Below are positions 16,566-25,008 of a stretch of 64,000 nt of DNA, one piece after another (the stretch's first letter is position 1; every line of letters starts with the position of its first letter). This DNA is from Candidatus Firestoneibacteriota bacterium. GTDB taxonomy: Bacteria; Oederibacteriota; D2-FULL-39-29; CAIOVX01. Below the pieces are notes generated by a model that worked only from the letters and a program-made list of their open reading frames with translations, had not been told where the DNA came from and made no database searches. The stretch is taken from NCBI GenBank assembly GCA_903861835.1, contig CAIOVX010000027.1, forward strand, positions 22,653 to 86,652. Direction: 5' to 3'. The position numbers and the translations under genes were made by a program.

Positions 16566-17060
16566 TTAGAATGATTAGAAAAAGAGATTACGCAGATTAG
16601 AGTGAGCATGGATTGAAACCGAGAAATCTATTTTTGTAATCTGAGTAATCAAACAATTCTTGTTGAGAAGTTGATTAAAGGGATCAGCGAAAGCAATTAC
16701 GCAGATTAGAGTGAGCGGGGTTTAATCTGTGTAATCGGTTTAAGTAATCCGTGTAATCATTTTTGTTTTTTAAGCGGGACGCCTATCCCGCTTATTGGGT
16801 GCGGCGGAGGGCTGTGATGGCCCTTCGCCACCCTCCCTTAAAGGCGGAAGGTTAGAGGGCTGGAAGGTTAGAGGGCTGGAAGGTTGGAAGGTTGGATGAT
16901 TGGACGTTGGAGTGAAGGAGCCTGAGGACGGAAGACGGTAGACAGAAGGGCAGATGCTCGGATGCTTAAAGGCCAGCATGGCTGGAGGAAATGGGCGTGT
17001 GGACGGAGGACCGTTAGAACATTTGAGTCTTTAATTAGCAATCAGCAATCCGACGGAGTC
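16566..17060. repeat. Repeat-filled gap upstream of the cobalamin operon
   Basis: The stretch holds inverted GATTACGCAGATTA-type arrays (16566-16770, family B) and two hairpins: AAGCGGGA/TCCCGCTT (16772-16793) and a 9-bp stem (16804-16812/16820-16828). After these come GGTTGGAAGG and AGGGCTGGAAGG-type tandem units (about 16845-16910), 7-bp GAAGACG units (about 16920-16950) and AATCAGCAATCCGACGGAGTC (about 17040-17058). I see no gene and no clear promoter. Confidence 0.7.
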
Positions 17061-17077
17061 GGCGGAGCGGCAGACGG

Positions 17078-17920
17078 ATGAGGGAAATGCAAAAGAAAAA
17101 ACTAAACATAGGGATAGCGCTGTGGAATCTCAACGCGAAGAACCTCGCCGAAAAGATTGACAAGATCGCGGGCTGGGGTTTCAACTGCGTGAGTTTCCTT
17201 GGCGGCTACTTTGAGGATGAATTCGCGGCGGATATCGCGGCAAGAATTAAGAAGCACGGGCTTAAAGTAACATTTCATCTCAGCTTCTTCGGGAAGAATA
17301 AGGAGAGGGCATTAAGGGAGCTTGACGGCAGGATCGAACGCATAACTACTCTTCTGAAGACCGGAAAGATAAAACGCAACGCCAAATGCATCTGTTTTGA
17401 TCCGGCGTATTTTTACAAAAACAAGACAGTCTCTATAGACTATGAAACGACTATCGCGGCGCTTAAGAAGCTGGACGGAAAGGTTCCCGGAATAAAGATA
17501 GGCGTCGAGAACTGGATCCTTAATTCTCCGGCGCAAGAAATGAGGCGCATAAAAACGGGTATAGGCGGGGCTAAGAGCGGGATGCTTTTGGACCTGGGTC
17601 ATTTGAATATCGCTTTCAGGCAGGGGTTGATAAAAGAGCTGGACTATCTTTCCTACTTCAAGGCGCTACCGTTCAAAATAATAGAACTGCACATTCACGA
17701 TAATGACGGGGAAACAGATCTGCATCTGCCGCCCGGGAGAGGAAACACTGAATTTAAAAAGATTTTCAAAGCGTTAAAAGAATCCGGAAGGCTGTCAAAA
17801 AACGTAATCCTGACTTTCGAGATAAAGCCGAGGCTGAAGGACATAAAAATAACGGACAGAAAAAAGATGGACGAGGTCCTGCGGTCAAAAAAATTAATAG
17901 AGAGGCTGTACCAGAAATGA
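17078..17920 (+). CDS. Xylose-isomerase-like TIM-barrel protein
   Basis: The 280-residue protein belongs to the sugar phosphate isomerase/epimerase and AP endonuclease 2 superfamily: GIALWNLNAKNLAEKIDKIAGWGF at the N-terminus, KIGVENW, LLDLGHLNIAF, and ELHIHDNDGETDLHLPPGRG, where E, D/H and H residues form the usual metal site. Its reaction is unknown. It is the first gene of the B12 uptake block and overlaps the permease gene by four bases, so it is cotranscribed with it, a partner I would not expect. Start ATG 17078, with ATG 17087 as an alternative. Confidence 0.78.
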   Translation: MREMQKKKLNIGIALWNLNAKNLAEKIDKIAGWGFNCVSFLGGYFEDEFAADIAARIKKHGLKVTFHLSFFGKNKERALRELDGRIERITTLLKTGKIKRNAKCICFDPAYFYKNKTVSIDYETTIAALKKLDGKVPGIKIGVENWILNSPAQEMRRIKTGIGGAKSGMLLDLGHLNIAFRQGLIKELDYLSYFKALPFKIIELHIHDNDGETDLHLPPGRGNTEFKKIFKALKESGRLSKNVILTFEIKPRLKDIKITDRKKMDEVLRSKKLIERLYQK

Positions 17921-18939
17921 AAGCAAGAGTTATCAAATACATAAGCCTGGGGCTGGTCTTTATGCTGGGTTGCGCTGCTGCCGGTATATTTATAGGAAGC
18001 GTAGGGCTGCCCGCGAAAGACGTTTTCAACATATTCCTTTCTAAGGTTCCGCTTCTTGGCGGGCATATCCCGCACACCTGGCAATCAGGTGTTGAAGACA
18101 TTCTACTGAAACTCCGCCTGCCGAGGGTAATTCTTGGGCTTTTTGTGGGCGCTTCTCTCGCGGTTGCGGGCGCGGTTTTTCAGGGGTTGCTTAGAAACCC
18201 GCTGGCAGAACCCTATTTGCTCGGGATATCTTCGGGAGCGGCTCTCGGTACCGCTCTGGTCGTACTGCTGAATATTCCCTTCTATCTGCTCTTCATTCCC
18301 TCAATACCTCTCGCTGCTTTTTGCGGCGGACTGGTGTCAATGTTTCTCGTTTATGCGTTAGCCAGGACAAAGGGAAAGCTTCCGGTGCAAACACTCCTTC
18401 TTTCAGGCGTTGTCATAAACTTTTCCTTTTCCGCAATAATAATGCTCTTCATTACCGTGAGCAATAAGGGGCTGGCAGAGATAACTTTCTGGATGCTGGG
18501 TTCTCTCAATAACGCGAATTTCGCGCTCCTTCCATATATTATAGGCGGCTGCACTCTGATAATGGGAATCATCTATCTGTTTGCAAATGATCTTAATGTT
18601 ATTTCAATGGGAGAAGAGACCGCGGTGTATCTCGGAGTAGCCGCGGAGAAAGTAAAGAAGCTTATGTTTGTGCTGACCTCGCTTTTAACGGGCCTTGCGG
18701 TCTCGGTAAGCGGGCTGATAGGTTTTGTCGGGCTGATCGTTCCGCATATTGCCCGCCTAATAGCCGGGCCCGATCACCGGGTGCTTCTGCCTTTCGCGGC
18801 GCTCCTTGGCGCGGGATTTTTGGTTCTTGCCGATGTGCTCTGCAGAACGCTATTTTCTCCGGTTGAGATTCCGATCGGCGTAGTTACGGCAATACTCGGG
18901 GGTCCGTTCTTTCTGTATCTTCTAAAGAGGAAAAAATGA
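17917..18939 (+). CDS. btuC: FecCD-family ABC permease, BtuC-like
   Basis: The 340-residue membrane protein has about ten hydrophobic helices and the FecCD signatures LRLPRVILGLFVGASLAVAGAVFQGLLRNPLAEPYLLGISSGAALG and GLIGFVGLIVPHIARLIAGPDHR. The family imports cobalamin, haem or ferric siderophores. Because the gene lies in a block with cobO, cobT, cobU, cobS and a BtuB-like receptor, cobalamin or cobinamide is the likely cargo. No gene for the matching periplasmic binding protein (BtuF) is present in the window. Overlaps neighbours on both sides by ATGA. Confidence 0.9.
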   Translation: MKARVIKYISLGLVFMLGCAAAGIFIGSVGLPAKDVFNIFLSKVPLLGGHIPHTWQSGVEDILLKLRLPRVILGLFVGASLAVAGAVFQGLLRNPLAEPYLLGISSGAALGTALVVLLNIPFYLLFIPSIPLAAFCGGLVSMFLVYALARTKGKLPVQTLLLSGVVINFSFSAIIMLFITVSNKGLAEITFWMLGSLNNANFALLPYIIGGCTLIMGIIYLFANDLNVISMGEETAVYLGVAAEKVKKLMFVLTSLLTGLAVSVSGLIGFVGLIVPHIARLIAGPDHRVLLPFAALLGAGFLVLADVLCRTLFSPVEIPIGVVTAILGGPFFLYLLKRKK

Positions 18940-19709
18940 CAGCTGCGCTTGAAGCTAAAAACATAATATTCGGCTACGGAGAAAAGAAGGTGCTGAAGAA
19001 TGTTTCCTTTTCCGTAGCGGAGAAGGATTTTACGGGTATCATTGGTCCGAACGGCTCAGGCAAATCGACGCTGCTGAAAATACTGAGCAGGAGCTTGCAG
19101 CCGGGTTCCGGGTCCGTGCTTTTTAACGGGAAGGATATATTTAAACTGGACACAAAACTCGTGGCAAGCAAAATAGCAATTGTCCCGCAGGAAGAACTGA
19201 GTATTTTCCCGTTTACGGTATTTGAAACGGTGCTGATGGGAAGGGCCCCCTATATCAGCAGATTCTCGTGGGAAAGCCGCGAAGATATTTCAATTGCCGA
19301 ATCCGCGATGAAACTGGCTGATGTAAAACACCTGCGCGACAGAAACCTCGACGAGCTTTCTGGGGGAGAGAGGCAGAGGGTTTTGATAGCAAGGGCGCTG
19401 GCTCAGATGCCAAAGATTCTTCTGCTGGATGAGCCTACCTCTCACCTGGATATCAACCACCAGTTTGACATTCTGGAGCTTATCAGAAAGCTCAATGAAA
19501 ACGCGGGTATTACAGTGCTTATGGTCTCTCATGACATAAACATAGCGGCAAAATACTGCAAAGAGCTCGTGATGCTGAAGGACGGAAAAATCTTCAAACA
19601 CGGGCCTTCTTGCGAAGTCATCACGAAAGAAATAATAAAGCAGGTTTATGGGGTAGATGTGCGGCTAGTGAAATTCCCGGGCGCGAAGACTCCCGCTGTA
19701 CTTATTTAA
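18936..19709 (+). CDS. btuD: ABC transporter ATPase, BtuD/FecE-like
   Basis: The 257-residue ATPase partner of the preceding permease has Walker A GPNGSGKST, Q-loop VPQEELSIFPF, signature LSGGERQRV, Walker B ILLLDEPTSHLD and switch His in VSHDINIA. The length and the pairing with a FecCD permease fit type II importers for cobalamin or iron chelates. It starts inside the permease stop (ATGA). Confidence 0.92.
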   Translation: MTAALEAKNIIFGYGEKKVLKNVSFSVAEKDFTGIIGPNGSGKSTLLKILSRSLQPGSGSVLFNGKDIFKLDTKLVASKIAIVPQEELSIFPFTVFETVLMGRAPYISRFSWESREDISIAESAMKLADVKHLRDRNLDELSGGERQRVLIARALAQMPKILLLDEPTSHLDINHQFDILELIRKLNENAGITVLMVSHDINIAAKYCKELVMLKDGKIFKHGPSCEVITKEIIKQVYGVDVRLVKFPGAKTPAVLI

Positions 19710-19715
19710 AGGTGA

Positions 19716-19803
19716 TTAGAGGGATTAGGAAAGGAGATTACGCAGATTAGAGGGGGCATGGTTTAATCTGTATAATCGGTTTTAGTAATCTGCGTAATCA
19801 TTT
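19716..19803. repeat. Inverted GATTACGCAGATTA repeat (family B)
   Basis: The left arm reads GAGATTACGCAGATTAGAGG; the right arm carries TTTAATCTGTATAATC and TAGTAATCTGCGTAATC. Together they form an imperfect palindrome between btuD and cobO. Confidence 0.75.
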
Positions 19804-19816
19804 TAATGGAGGAGAG

Positions 19817-20347
19817 ATGTTGAAGAAAGGTCTTGTACAAGTCTACACCGGAGACGGAAAAGGGAAGACCACCTGCGCATTCGGACAGGCCTTAAGGGCT
19901 GTCGGGCGCGGATTAAAGGTCTGCATTTTCCAGTTCCTGAAAGATGAGAAACTCGGCAGCGGGGAAGTAATCGCTTTTGAAGCCTTTAAAGACAGCGTTC
20001 GGATTGTGCGCGGCTGCCAGACTCATCCTATGCTTGCTAAAAAAGAGCAGCCGTCCCTTAAGGAAGAAATACTTGAAATGGTCGCAGAGGTTAAGCAGGT
20101 CCTGGCTTCCGGGAAATATAATATGGTAGTGCTTGACGAGATAAATAACTGCGTTGATAGCGGGTTGTTGGAAGTCAAAAGATTAGTAGAAATCATAAAG
20201 GTAAAGCCGGCGCGCACCGAACTGATACTTACGGGAAGGGGCGCAGCGAGGGAAGTCGTAGAACTTGCGGATCTGGTTACGAATATGTCGCTGGTGAAGC
20301 ATCCGTTTAAGGCGGGAGTGAAGGCGAGGAAGGGGATAGAGTACTAA
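19817..20347 (+). CDS. cobO: Cob(I)yrinic acid a,c-diamide adenosyltransferase
   Basis: CobO/BtuR/CobA adenosylates cob(I)alamin or its precursors using ATP, making the coenzyme form. The 176-residue protein begins VQVYTGDGKGKTTCAFGQALRA, with the P-loop GDGKGKTT typical of the family, followed by IFQFLKDEKLGSGE, MVVLDEINNCVDSGL (Walker B) and ELILTGRGA. Start ATG at 19817 after GGAGGAGAG. It may act on imported corrinoids as well as in assembly. Confidence 0.94.
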   Translation: MLKKGLVQVYTGDGKGKTTCAFGQALRAVGRGLKVCIFQFLKDEKLGSGEVIAFEAFKDSVRIVRGCQTHPMLAKKEQPSLKEEILEMVAEVKQVLASGKYNMVVLDEINNCVDSGLLEVKRLVEIIKVKPARTELILTGRGAAREVVELADLVTNMSLVKHPFKAGVKARKGIEY

Positions 20348-20353
20348 AAAGTC

Positions 20354-20618
20354 AAAAGTTTGTAAAGTTTATAAGGTTTGTAAGGTTAATAAGGTATGAG
20401 TATTTAATTAGTAATCAGTAATCATCAATAAGCAATCCGACGGAGTCGGCGGACAGAGGACAGAGGACAGTGGGCAGAAGACGGCATGTCCTAGGGATCT
20501 TTAATTAGTAATTAGAAATCATCAATCAGTAATCCGACGGAGTCGGCGGACGCGCAGTAGAATAAAAATAGCAAACATAATCTGAGTAATCGAACTTTCT
20601 AAATCCGTGTAATCATTT
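20354..20618. repeat. Mixed repeat array between cobO and cobT
   Basis: The order is a degenerate family A array (20354-20395), TTAATTAGTAATCAG units with CCGACGGAGTCGG hairpins (about 20400-20455 and 20500-20550, family E), 7-bp GACAGAG units (20453-20480, family D) and a family B fragment (20578-20615). No gene or promoter stands out. Confidence 0.7.
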
Positions 20619-20633
20619 ATCAAAGGAGACGAA

Positions 20634-21680
20634 ATGAAGATAGGGAATACGGAAGTAAATATAGAGGAAATTGATACGGCCTCATATAGTAAGACTCAGA
20701 AGCGGCTTGACAGCCTGACAAAACCGGTTGGAAGTTTGGGCAGGCTTGAAGATTTGGCGAAGGAAGTTGTTGCTATCACCGGGAAGGAACGTCCTTCTCT
20801 CAAGCATAAAGTCATTTTCACAATGGCTGGTGATCACGGAATATGCGATGAAGGCGTATCCGCTTTTCCGAAAGAGGTTACCCCCCAGATGGTAATGAAT
20901 TTCATTCAAGGCGGCGCTGCGATAAATGTGCTCGCGAAGCATGTCGGCGCGAAGGTCGTAGTTGTTGATATGGGCGTTGCTTCGGACATCAAGAACGCTC
21001 CGGGCCTTGTGATAAGGAAAATAGCTTATGGAACAAAGAATTTTGCGAAAGGACCGGCGATGAGCAGGGAAGAGGCCGAGAAATCCGTTGAAGCCGGGAT
21101 AAAGCTTGTGATGGAGCTCCCTGAGGTTGATATTCTGGGGACCGGCGATATGGGAATAGGCAATACCACGCCTTCCGCCGCGATAACCGCTGTAGTTACC
21201 GGAAAGAGCGTTGAAGAAGTTACGGGCAGGGGCACCGGTGTTGATGACGCGGGGCTTAAGAAAAAAGTTGCCGCCATAAAGAAGGGAATTGAAGTAAACA
21301 GGCCGGACGCAAAAAACGGGCTGGATTTGCTTTCGAAAATAGGCGGTTTTGAAATAGGCGGGCTCGCGGGCGTAATCCTCGGCGCGGGAATGAGAAAGGT
21401 TCCGGTGGTCGTTGACGGTTTTATCTCAACAGCCGCGGCGATAATTGCCGTGAACATCGAACCTAAAGTGAAAGGCTATATCATACCTTCGCATATGTCC
21501 GTTGAAGGCGGGCACAAATACGCCCTTGCGTATCTCGGCAAGAAAGCAATAATTGATTTTGATATGAGGCTGGGAGAGGGAACGGGCGCGGCGCTCACGA
21601 TGAATATTATTGAAGCGGGGTGCAAGATTCTCAATGAGATGGCGACTTTTGAAAACGCGGGAGTAACTAATAAGGAATGA
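20634..21680 (+). CDS. cobT: Nicotinate-nucleotide-dimethylbenzimidazole phosphoribosyltransferase
   Basis: CobT activates the lower-ligand base (for example dimethylbenzimidazole) by making its alpha-ribazole phosphate. The 348-residue protein has TKPVGSLGRLEDLA, FTMAGDHGICDEGVSAFPKEVTPQMV, LGTGDMGIGNTTPSAAI, VVDGFISTAAA and a C-terminal RLGEGTGAALTM segment carrying the catalytic Glu. Length is standard. RBS AAAGGAGAC. The base may be one other than dimethylbenzimidazole; the sequence does not decide this. Confidence 0.96.
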   Translation: MKIGNTEVNIEEIDTASYSKTQKRLDSLTKPVGSLGRLEDLAKEVVAITGKERPSLKHKVIFTMAGDHGICDEGVSAFPKEVTPQMVMNFIQGGAAINVLAKHVGAKVVVVDMGVASDIKNAPGLVIRKIAYGTKNFAKGPAMSREEAEKSVEAGIKLVMELPEVDILGTGDMGIGNTTPSAAITAVVTGKSVEEVTGRGTGVDDAGLKKKVAAIKKGIEVNRPDAKNGLDLLSKIGGFEIGGLAGVILGAGMRKVPVVVDGFISTAAAIIAVNIEPKVKGYIIPSHMSVEGGHKYALAYLGKKAIIDFDMRLGEGTGAALTMNIIEAGCKILNEMATFENAGVTNKE

Positions 21681-21684
21681 TGAT

Positions 21685-21765
21685 AAGAAGGTTGGAGGGT
21701 TGGATGCTTAAAAAACGGCAATAACTAACCCTCTAAACATCCAACCGTCCAAGCATCAAAACGGA
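21685..21765. repeat. Inverted GGTTGGAGGGTTGGATGCTT repeat (family F)
   Basis: The left arm GGTTGGAGGGTTGGATGCTT (about 21690-21710) is answered by AACCCTCTAAACATCCAACC and GTCCAAGCATC (about 21726-21758), giving a long imperfect palindrome between cobT and cobU. Confidence 0.7.
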
Positions 21766-21773
21766 GTGATTTT

Positions 21774-22295
21774 ATGAAAAAGTTTATTTTTATCACCGGG
21801 GGAGCGAGGAGCGGCAAGTCCGCTTTTTCGGAAGCTGCGGCAACAGCGCTCGGGAAAGACCTTGTCTATATAGCGACCATGGAGGCCCTTGACGGGGAAA
21901 TGAAACTCCGGATAAAAAAGCACATCAGCCGCAGGGGACAAGACTGGAAAACCATAGAAGAGCCATTGAGGGTTGTTGAAACCCTGAAGAAAAACGACAA
22001 AGTCGGCAGGGTTTTTCTGCTCGATTGCCTGACTCTTTTTATAAGCAACCACATGTTGAAGGGCGCGTCCGAGAGTGGCCTGGAGAAAAAGGCAAAAGAA
22101 CTTGCGCGTTTCTGCAAGTCCTGCAAGGGCTCGGTCGTTATTGTATCAAACGAAGTAGGAATGGGGCTGGTGCCGGACAATCCGCTCGGAAGAAAATTCC
22201 GCGACGCCCAGGGAATTGCGAACAAGATAATGGCGGCAACAGCGGATGAAGTTTATTTTTTAGTGTCGGGGATAGCAATAAAAATAAAAAGTTAA
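21774..22295 (+). CDS. cobU: Adenosylcobinamide kinase / guanylyltransferase
   Basis: CobU phosphorylates adenosylcobinamide and then forms adenosylcobinamide-GDP. The 173-residue protein has P-loop GGARSGKS (residues 9-16), YIATMEALDGEMKLRI, HISRRGQDWKTIEEP, VFLLDCLTLFISNHM and IVSNEVGMGLVPDNPLGRKFRD, all typical of the family. It stands between cobT and cobS, the usual set. The final codons AAA AGT TAA run into a family A repeat. Confidence 0.96.
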   Translation: MKKFIFITGGARSGKSAFSEAAATALGKDLVYIATMEALDGEMKLRIKKHISRRGQDWKTIEEPLRVVETLKKNDKVGRVFLLDCLTLFISNHMLKGASESGLEKKAKELARFCKSCKGSVVIVSNEVGMGLVPDNPLGRKFRDAQGIANKIMAATADEVYFLVSGIAIKIKS

Positions 22296-22386
22296 TAACG
22301 TTCTTAACGTTCGTAACGTAAAGCAGCACATCCGGCGGTTGCCTTACGTTATAAACCTTATAAACGATACAAACGTTATAAACGAC
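22286..22386. repeat. Inverted family A repeat pair
   Basis: The left arm begins AAAAAGTTAATAACGTT, overlapping the end of cobU, and ends AACGTAAAGC. A 20-base spacer follows, then the opposite arm, TTACGTTATAAACC to AACGTTATAAACG, which stops 20 bases before the cobS start. Confidence 0.8.
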
Positions 22387-22405
22387 TGTTTTTTGAGGGG
22401 GTTAT

Positions 22406-23140
22406 TTGCTTAAACGAATGTTACTTTCAATCCAATTCCTCACCCGCCTTCCCGTTATCGTTCCGGGGGAAGCGAATGAGGCTGACATCGCGGGCTCGGC
22501 GGTCTTTTTTCCGCTTGCGGGCCTGCTTATAGCAGGTATCCTGGCGGGAGCTTACTTCCTGCTCTTCTCGGTCCTTCCGGCCTTTGTCGTTTCAGTGCTG
22601 GTGCTGTTCATATATATAATTCTCACAGGTTCTCTTCACCTGGACGGATTTGCGGATACCGTTGATGGTTTTTACGGAGGAAGGGACAAGGAAGGAATAC
22701 TCAAAATAATGGATGACAGCCGCATCGGAGCTATAGGTGCCGTCTGGCTTTTTACGGTGATAACCCTCTTTATTGCGTTATTCACCTATCTCTCAAAAGA
22801 ACTTGTCCCTGCACTGCTCTCGGCAATAGTATTAGGCCGGACCGGCGCGGTACTTCTCATGTATTTTTCCAAGCCGGCAAAAAAGACAGGCCTTGCCGGA
22901 ATGTTTTGCGGCAAGATAACTTTTCTTCAAGCGCTTTTAGCTTACCTGATAGCGGTCTGTATCTGCGCGGCGCTCGGCTGGAAAGCTGTCGCCGGTCTTT
23001 TTATCGTTACCATTCTTTCCGTCATCGCGGCGAAATACTTTCATAAGAAACTCGGGGGAATAACAGGGGACACTATAGGGTTTTCAGTAGTTTTATTTGA
23101 AGCGGTTGTGCTGATTTACTGGCTTATCAGGATATCTTAA
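22406..23140 (+). CDS. cobS: Adenosylcobinamide-GDP ribazoletransferase (cobalamin synthase)
   Basis: CobS joins adenosylcobinamide-GDP to alpha-ribazole in the membrane to give adenosylcobalamin. The 244-residue polytopic protein has SIQFLTRLPV at the N-terminus, GSLHLDGFADTVDGFYGGRDKEGILKIMDDSRIGAIG (the conserved acidic metal-binding loop) and several helices. The start is TTG 22406, close behind GAGGGGG; ATG 22418 is an alternative without a good site. Confidence 0.94.
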   Translation: MLKRMLLSIQFLTRLPVIVPGEANEADIAGSAVFFPLAGLLIAGILAGAYFLLFSVLPAFVVSVLVLFIYIILTGSLHLDGFADTVDGFYGGRDKEGILKIMDDSRIGAIGAVWLFTVITLFIALFTYLSKELVPALLSAIVLGRTGAVLLMYFSKPAKKTGLAGMFCGKITFLQALLAYLIAVCICAALGWKAVAGLFIVTILSVIAAKYFHKKLGGITGDTIGFSVVLFEAVVLIYWLIRIS

Positions 23141-23166
23141 GCAATTAGTATGTTTGGAGGAATAAA

Positions 23167-25008
23167 ATGAAAAAGTTGCTTTTGCTTGCTCTGGTTTCAG
23201 TTTTCACGGTTTTATCAGCTGGGGAGGCTCTTAAAGAAGCGGAAAAGGACGGTTCAGCCGACAAGGTCTTTTCCCTTGACGAAGTCGTGGTAACCGGGAC
23301 CAAGGCGGAAAAATACCTCCGTGATGAACCGGGAAGCGTTGAACTGGTCACTCATGATACGGTAAAAGCAAGCAGCAACGCGGGAGAAGCCGCGGCTTCC
23401 GTTTCCGGAGTGGATGTAGGACGTAACGGCGCCCTCGGGCAGACGCAAAACATGCTGATAAGGGGCGTCGCGTCGGAAGGGACGCTCATCTTGCTTGACG
23501 GCATCCCGCTTAACGGAAGTTATTCCGGGCTTGTTGATTTTTCTTCACTGGCCCTGGATAACATTGAAAGGATAGAGATAATGAAAGGCCCTGCCTCGTC
23601 GCTGTATGGAGCCAACGCCGTGGGCGGCGTGGTAAACCTAATTACAAAGTCAAAAGCCGGGAAGCCGGAATTCACGCTTGGGGAGAAATACGGGAGCTTC
23701 AATACTCATGACCTAAACCTCGGTCTTTCAGGCAAGCTGGAGCTTTTGAGCGTAAATATTGGCGGCAGCTACAAACACACCGACGGAGCGAGACCCAACA
23801 GCGCGTTTGACGCCTATAATGTTAACGGGAAAATTTCATACGAATTCATCAAGGGCAGCACGCTTGCGTTGAACGGCGGCTACTATAGCGACAAAGTAGG
23901 AAGCCCGGGTCCGTCCGGCGCTGCTTCTCCGACTGACAGGCAGGAAGACCTCCGCTACTTCGGCAATATTGAAACAAGTCTCGCCTTGACGGAGGACATG
24001 AATTTTAAGATTAACCTGTACGCGGGGAGCACAAATCAGAATTTCTATTCTGCGTCAGCAACGACCAGCACGGAAATTAACTATGACCTTAACGCCCAGT
24101 ACTCCTATGACCTTGCGGGAATAAACGTAATAACTTTAGGAGCAAGGTACAGGAACAACCGGCTGAATCAAAATCTTATAGGACAGAAAGAATCAACGAC
24201 CAAATCTATTTTTGCCCAGGATGTCCTTGATATGCTGGGGAATATGATATTTACGCCTTCCATAAGGCTTGACAGCGACAGCGGTTATGGCGACACCTGG
24301 AATCCGCAGGCAGCATTGGTATATAACCTTGAAGACGGATTACAGCTTAAGGGTTCCATCGGCACCTCGTTTCGAGCCCCGAACTTTTCTGAACTTTACT
24401 GGCCGCTTGATTCCTGGGGTGATGTGGGGAATCCGGCGCTTAAGCCGGAGAAAGCAACCTCCTATGATTTCGGCATAAGCTACGAGGCTGCCGGAACTCT
24501 TTTTGCGAGGGCTACTTACTTCCAAAATAATATTACCGATATGATTCAGTGGTCGCTTGATCCTTCGACATTCTTATTCACGCCCTTAAACGTCGGCAAT
24601 GCGGTAACCTACGGGGTAGAAACCGAAATAAAGCTGCGCCCGGCGCCAATTGCGGAGCTCACTTTCAATTACACCTGGCTCTCGGCGAAAGACACAGGAA
24701 CCGGAAAGGAGCTTTACTACAGGCCAAAGAACAAAGTTAACGCCGGTCTGAAGTTTAAGGCCTCGATATTCACTTTAGACCTGAATGCGGAATATTATGA
24801 TATACGCACGGGAAATGACGCTCTGACTTATCTTGATGTGAACCTTCCGGCAGTCATCGTGTCCTCTGCGAGGATAGCGGCAAAGTTAGCCGAAGCGAGC
24901 GAACTCTTTGCGGGCGTGAGTAATCTGGAAGATGTGCGCTATGAATTGAGGAGCGGCTATCCGATGCCGGGAAGGACTTACTATTGCGGAGTGAATTATA
25001 AATTCTAA
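23167..25008 (+). CDS. btuB: TonB-dependent outer membrane receptor, BtuB-like
   Basis: The 613-residue protein has a signal peptide (about residues 1-19), a TonB-box-like DEVVVTGTKAEKY, a plug domain (QNMLIRGVASEGTLILLDGIPLNGSYSG ... IERIEIMKGPASSLYGANAVGGVVNLIT) and a C-terminal barrel ending in aromatic F (GVNYKF), the outer-membrane insertion signal. Size matches BtuB (about 600). Position after cobS and before tonB supports transport of cobalamin or cobinamide, though siderophore receptors share this architecture. Its stop overlaps the tonB start (TAATG). Confidence 0.92.
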   Translation: MKKLLLLALVSVFTVLSAGEALKEAEKDGSADKVFSLDEVVVTGTKAEKYLRDEPGSVELVTHDTVKASSNAGEAAASVSGVDVGRNGALGQTQNMLIRGVASEGTLILLDGIPLNGSYSGLVDFSSLALDNIERIEIMKGPASSLYGANAVGGVVNLITKSKAGKPEFTLGEKYGSFNTHDLNLGLSGKLELLSVNIGGSYKHTDGARPNSAFDAYNVNGKISYEFIKGSTLALNGGYYSDKVGSPGPSGAASPTDRQEDLRYFGNIETSLALTEDMNFKINLYAGSTNQNFYSASATTSTEINYDLNAQYSYDLAGINVITLGARYRNNRLNQNLIGQKESTTKSIFAQDVLDMLGNMIFTPSIRLDSDSGYGDTWNPQAALVYNLEDGLQLKGSIGTSFRAPNFSELYWPLDSWGDVGNPALKPEKATSYDFGISYEAAGTLFARATYFQNNITDMIQWSLDPSTFLFTPLNVGNAVTYGVETEIKLRPAPIAELTFNYTWLSAKDTGTGKELYYRPKNKVNAGLKFKASIFTLDLNAEYYDIRTGNDALTYLDVNLPAVIVSSARIAAKLAEASELFAGVSNLEDVRYELRSGYPMPGRTYYCGVNYKF

